The notes under the pieces: model-generated
The model's input: only the letters and a program-made list of their open reading frames with translations
What the model was told of the DNA's origin: nothing
Database searches by the model: none
Shown here: one piece after another, positions 61,469-64,000 of the stretch
Layout: each line of letters begins with the position of its first letter
How positions within the stretch are numbered: the stretch's first letter is position 1
NCBI GenBank assembly: GCA_026686845.1
Contig: JAIVEN010000022.1
Coordinates: 25,394,001 to 25,458,000, forward strand
Direction of reading: 5' to 3'
Source: Adenanthera pavonina
Lineage: Eukaryota; Streptophyta; Magnoliopsida; Fabales; Fabaceae
Length of the DNA: 64,000 nt
Program-made: the position numbers and the translations under genes

Positions 61469-61903
61469 GTGCTTATGGGGGATCTTGTTCATTCTTTTAG
61501 AGGGTCCCCTCATTTTAATTCTAGTAGTAAGTGGTTACCCCCTGCTCCTGGGTGGGTGAAATTGAACTGTGATAGTGCAGCTGTTGTGGGTAGTGATCGT
61601 GCTGGATGTGGTGGTATTTTCCTCAATGAATATGGAGAATGGATTGGTGGTTTTTCAATTTTATAGGTTTATTGGAATCTGCTCAGTGGAACATGCAGTG
61701 TTATGGCCATTCTGGAGGGTCTCAAGTTAGCTTGTCAGCTTGGTTTTAGGCGTGTGGAGATTGACTCAGATGCTATCAAAGTTGTTAACCTTCTTAATCA
61801 TGGGTTTTCTAGAGGAAATTCAGAGAGCTCCTTAGTCTATGCTACCTGCTTAATGATGAATAGGCATTGGAAGATCAAGATTAGTTGTTTCATAACAGAT
61901 TGA
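61469..61903 (+). pseudogene. RNase H (RVT_3) fragment of a LINE
   Basis: Two consecutive frames encode a plant RNase H-like domain: WLPPAPGWVKLNCD at the start, a glycine-rich AGCGGIFLNEYGEWIGGFS, a TAG stop at 61664, then MAILEGLKLACQLGFRRVEI and DSDAIKVVNLL. The layout is that of the C-terminal RNase H of plant LINEs. Preceding RT sequence is absent. It sits just after the point where the FAS1-like gene breaks off. Confidence 0.65.
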
Positions 61904-62345
61904 TTAATTTGAAGCATCTTCTACATTTCAGACCCAATTTGCCTATCTGGCATTGTCAACAATAACCACATCCCAAAAGATTTGAATGTGGATTTGAAAA
62001 TTAGGATCTGAATAAAATATGAACTCTTTAATTTAACCCGGCCCGACTCAAATTGGGTCCAAGTCCAACGATGGAACTGCTTCCTCACTCGCGCGCTTTG
62101 TTGTTACCATTAAAGCTTCATCAAATTCGTACATATTCTGAGGCTTGTTTTGTTGATGGCCTCTCTTGTTATATATATTTATACACACACACACACACAT
62201 TTTGGAACGAACTCTCTTGTTATATTTTGATTCTTTAATGAAATCCCTCTTTACAAAAAAAAAAAAAGCTTCATCAAATTCAAACCTCACTGAGGCAAAC
62301 ATATAATGTGTATTTATAATTTAGTCGAGTTGCTATCATAGTAGA
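61889..62345 (+). repeat. Duplicated block D, copy 2
   Basis: Collinear with the pieces of 55817-57715. It lacks the two large insertions of copy 1 but has its own 136-bp retroposed insertion at 62129-62264. Matching continues to about 62345 through TTTAGTCGAGTT. Confidence 0.75.
62129..62264 (+). mobile_element. Short retroposed insertion with poly(A) and 17-bp TSD
   Basis: A 17-bp direct repeat AAAGCTTCATCAAATTC at 62112-62128 and 62265-62281 brackets 136 bp that end in a run of A residues. The other copy of the block has one such site near 57630. The segment just before the poly(A), TTCTTTAATGAAATCCC, resembles plant LINE 3' ends, so a severely 5'-truncated LINE is likely. Confidence 0.75.
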
Positions 62346-62995
62346 ATTAAAAGGAGAAGTATTTATTTGCGTGAAAATTTTGGAAACAAATGAGCAATAA
62401 TAACATGCTATTATGGTATGATATTGAAAAAACTCTTCATGATCCTTCATGTGTTTCTGTGACTTCTCTTCTTTTTTATCCTCTTCTCCCGCATTATTTT
62501 ATGATTGTTTAGGTTAAATTTCAATGAGTTAGATTTAATTATTTTTTACAAAAATTTTGTATCTTAATTAAAATATTAAATTTAGATTGTTCAATTTTTA
62601 ATTTAAGCGATAAAAAATAAAAAAAAAGGAGAAAAAGAGAAAAGGCTGTAAAGAAACCAAAATCGTGTTTCACTGGTTAAGTTTAAGAAATGAATTGACC
62701 CGTGATAAGTTTAGATAAAAATAGTGAAATCAATAATCTATTTTGATATAAATTAGTTGGGGTAGAGAATTTAGATTCTTCATGAGTCTTGTTTTTTCCC
62801 TCCGCTCATCCAATTATCCAATTATAAAAGATATTTGAACAAGGCAACTCTTTTTTTTTTTTTGGATAAACTTGAACAAGGCAACTCTACAGATGTCTAA
62901 AGATGAAATGGACAAAAATTTTTTTGACCCTTTCTTTTTCAATCTAAAAGGCTTAAATTCAAGGTCTTCACCTTATTCAAGAAATTCTAACTCTC
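62346..62995. other. Intergenic, nothing recognised
   Basis: AT-rich. An imperfect direct repeat, AACAAGGCAACTCT, occurs near 62838 and 62874. Confidence 0.4.
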
Positions 62996-63272
62996 ACTCC
63001 CTTTGTTCTAAAATAAAAAAAATAAATAATTAAATTATCAAAACCACTAAAATGGTCAGACATCTTAAATATATTATGAAATTTTTTTTTACAAATATTC
63101 TTATTTAACATTTTCATTTAATTCTCTTTTAATTCATATTTTTTAATAATATGTTTACTTTGATTAAAGATAAAATTAAAAAAATATATTAAATTATCGA
63201 GCAAAATTCATTTCTTTTTTACATTTTAAAATAAATTATATTTAAAATATCTCCTATATTTTGAGGTGGGAA
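62996..63272. mobile_element. Stowaway-like MITE
   Basis: Inverted ends CACTCCCTTTGTTCTAAAAT and ATTATTCCCACCTCAAAATA with an AT-rich non-coding centre. The size and ends match the other Stowaway-like copies in the window. Confidence 0.5.
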
Positions 63273-64000
63273 TAATATTTTGTTTTAGCGCAATTTGTTC
63301 TTCTTTACTCAGAGTAAAGTAACCATTTATGCTCCGTTTGGTTTGCTGGAACTTTGAGGAAGGAAATGGAAGTGGAGGTGGAATCCACATATTTGTTTGT
63401 TTGGTACACCTTAACCACACTTCCATGGATCCTGAGTTTCATCAAAATGCCCTGAATTCAGTTCCACTGGGGGGACCATGGAAGTGTGAAGACTTCCGTG
63501 GAAGTGATAATGAAAGTATATCTTGGCCCCTACCCCATAAAAAACACAGCCAAACTTGAACCCATGGGTCGAACATCTCCGACGACCATCTTCGGTGACC
63601 ATCTTTGGCGAGCTCTCTAGCACCACCAACCTCCGACCAGCAACCAGATGGCGTTGATGTACTCTGTAAAAGCACTCAACACGTTAGCATCTTCCTATTC
63701 TGTCGTTCTGGTCTGGGTTTCGCAATGGGATGCCTTCAATAGTCGGTGGGTGGGTTCGCAGCATCATCTTCATCATCAACCATGGCCCCCGTCGATCCTC
63801 TTCAACGCTGTCGAACACGTGAAACAGCAAAGCAACAAACCACCGATTCCTCAACTTCCGCAATTCCTCAACGTCTTCATTCTAGATTTTGAGTTTGAAA
63901 AATTAGGGTTTGTTTGTGCTTTGATTTGTTGGATTTATGTGTTTGAATGTTGTTCTTCACCAAAAATGGTTTCTCTAGTGGACTAATCTTCAACAACATC
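63273..64000. other. Unassigned right end
   Basis: A GC-richer stretch. CTCCGTTTGGTTTGC near 63331 and, inverted, TTCAAGTTTGGCTGTG near 63560 could bound a small repeat. A 112-codon plus-strand frame at 63648-63986 is not recognised and may be chance or the start of a gene continuing to the right. Confidence 0.3.

Noticed and set aside
1..64000. tRNA, rRNA or other structural RNA genes
   Set aside because: No cloverleaf with matching A and B boxes or rRNA-like stretch was noticed by eye. The initiator-tRNA match at 24048-24059 is a retrotransposon primer site.

Overview
This is a nuclear genomic window from a flowering plant, very probably a eudicot. The evidence is AT-rich DNA with GT-AG introns, plant-specific protein families (a classical arabinogalactan protein, a VAP27-type ER protein, a plant G3Pp-like transporter, a FASCIATA1-like chromatin protein) and a dense load of plant transposons. 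The species cannot be fixed from the sequence. There is no bacterial, organellar or CRISPR content.

Layout. 1-5012 is the 3' part of a CACTA (En/Spm) DNA transposon: a DUF4216 transposase tail, an intron-containing Transposase_24 gene, a subterminal repeat array and the terminal inverted repeat. 5160-5550 is a LINE-derived RNase H scrap. 6155-10331 is a decayed minus-strand Ty1/copia element whose reverse-transcriptase region is missing. 11811-26024 is a nest: a plus-strand solo LTR (11811-13232 plus 25723-26024) is split by a 12.5-kb minus-strand Sirevirus-type copia element (13233-25722). That element keeps LTRs of 1658 and 1661 bp, an initiator-Met tRNA primer site, gag, pol, an envelope-position ORF and a polypurine tract. 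Its gag is in turn split by a 694-bp hAT-type element with a perfect 8-bp target duplication. A second relic of the older copia LTR lies at 26566-26985.

From 28.4 kb the window is more genic. The minus strand carries an arabinogalactan protein (29215-29652) and a G3Pp/SLC37-type transporter in three exons (36029-38687). A 5'-truncated LINE lies at 41250-43650 and a long-inverted-repeat, Mutator-like element at 44580-47515. The plus strand carries a seven-exon VAP27 gene (51975-55712) and a six-exon FAS1-like gene (58439-61245). The latter has a foreign first exon and is cut off at an exon-intron junction, so it looks chimeric or pseudogenic. The FAS1-like gene sits between two copies of a duplicated block (55817-57715 and 61889-62345). 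Comparing these copies exposes later insertions, including a 136-bp retroposed fragment with a 17-bp target duplication.

The host genes do not form a pathway. They are a secreted cell-wall glycoprotein, a membrane transporter, an ER tether and a chromatin-assembly relic. The most unusual signals are two different short-motif arrays in related LTRs, each just upstream of its TATA box. One is a near-palindromic 16-mer repeated about a dozen times. The other is an ACAGACGAA-type motif that is also repeated in the element's interior. Splice models, family names and boundaries were read by eye; no database search was run.
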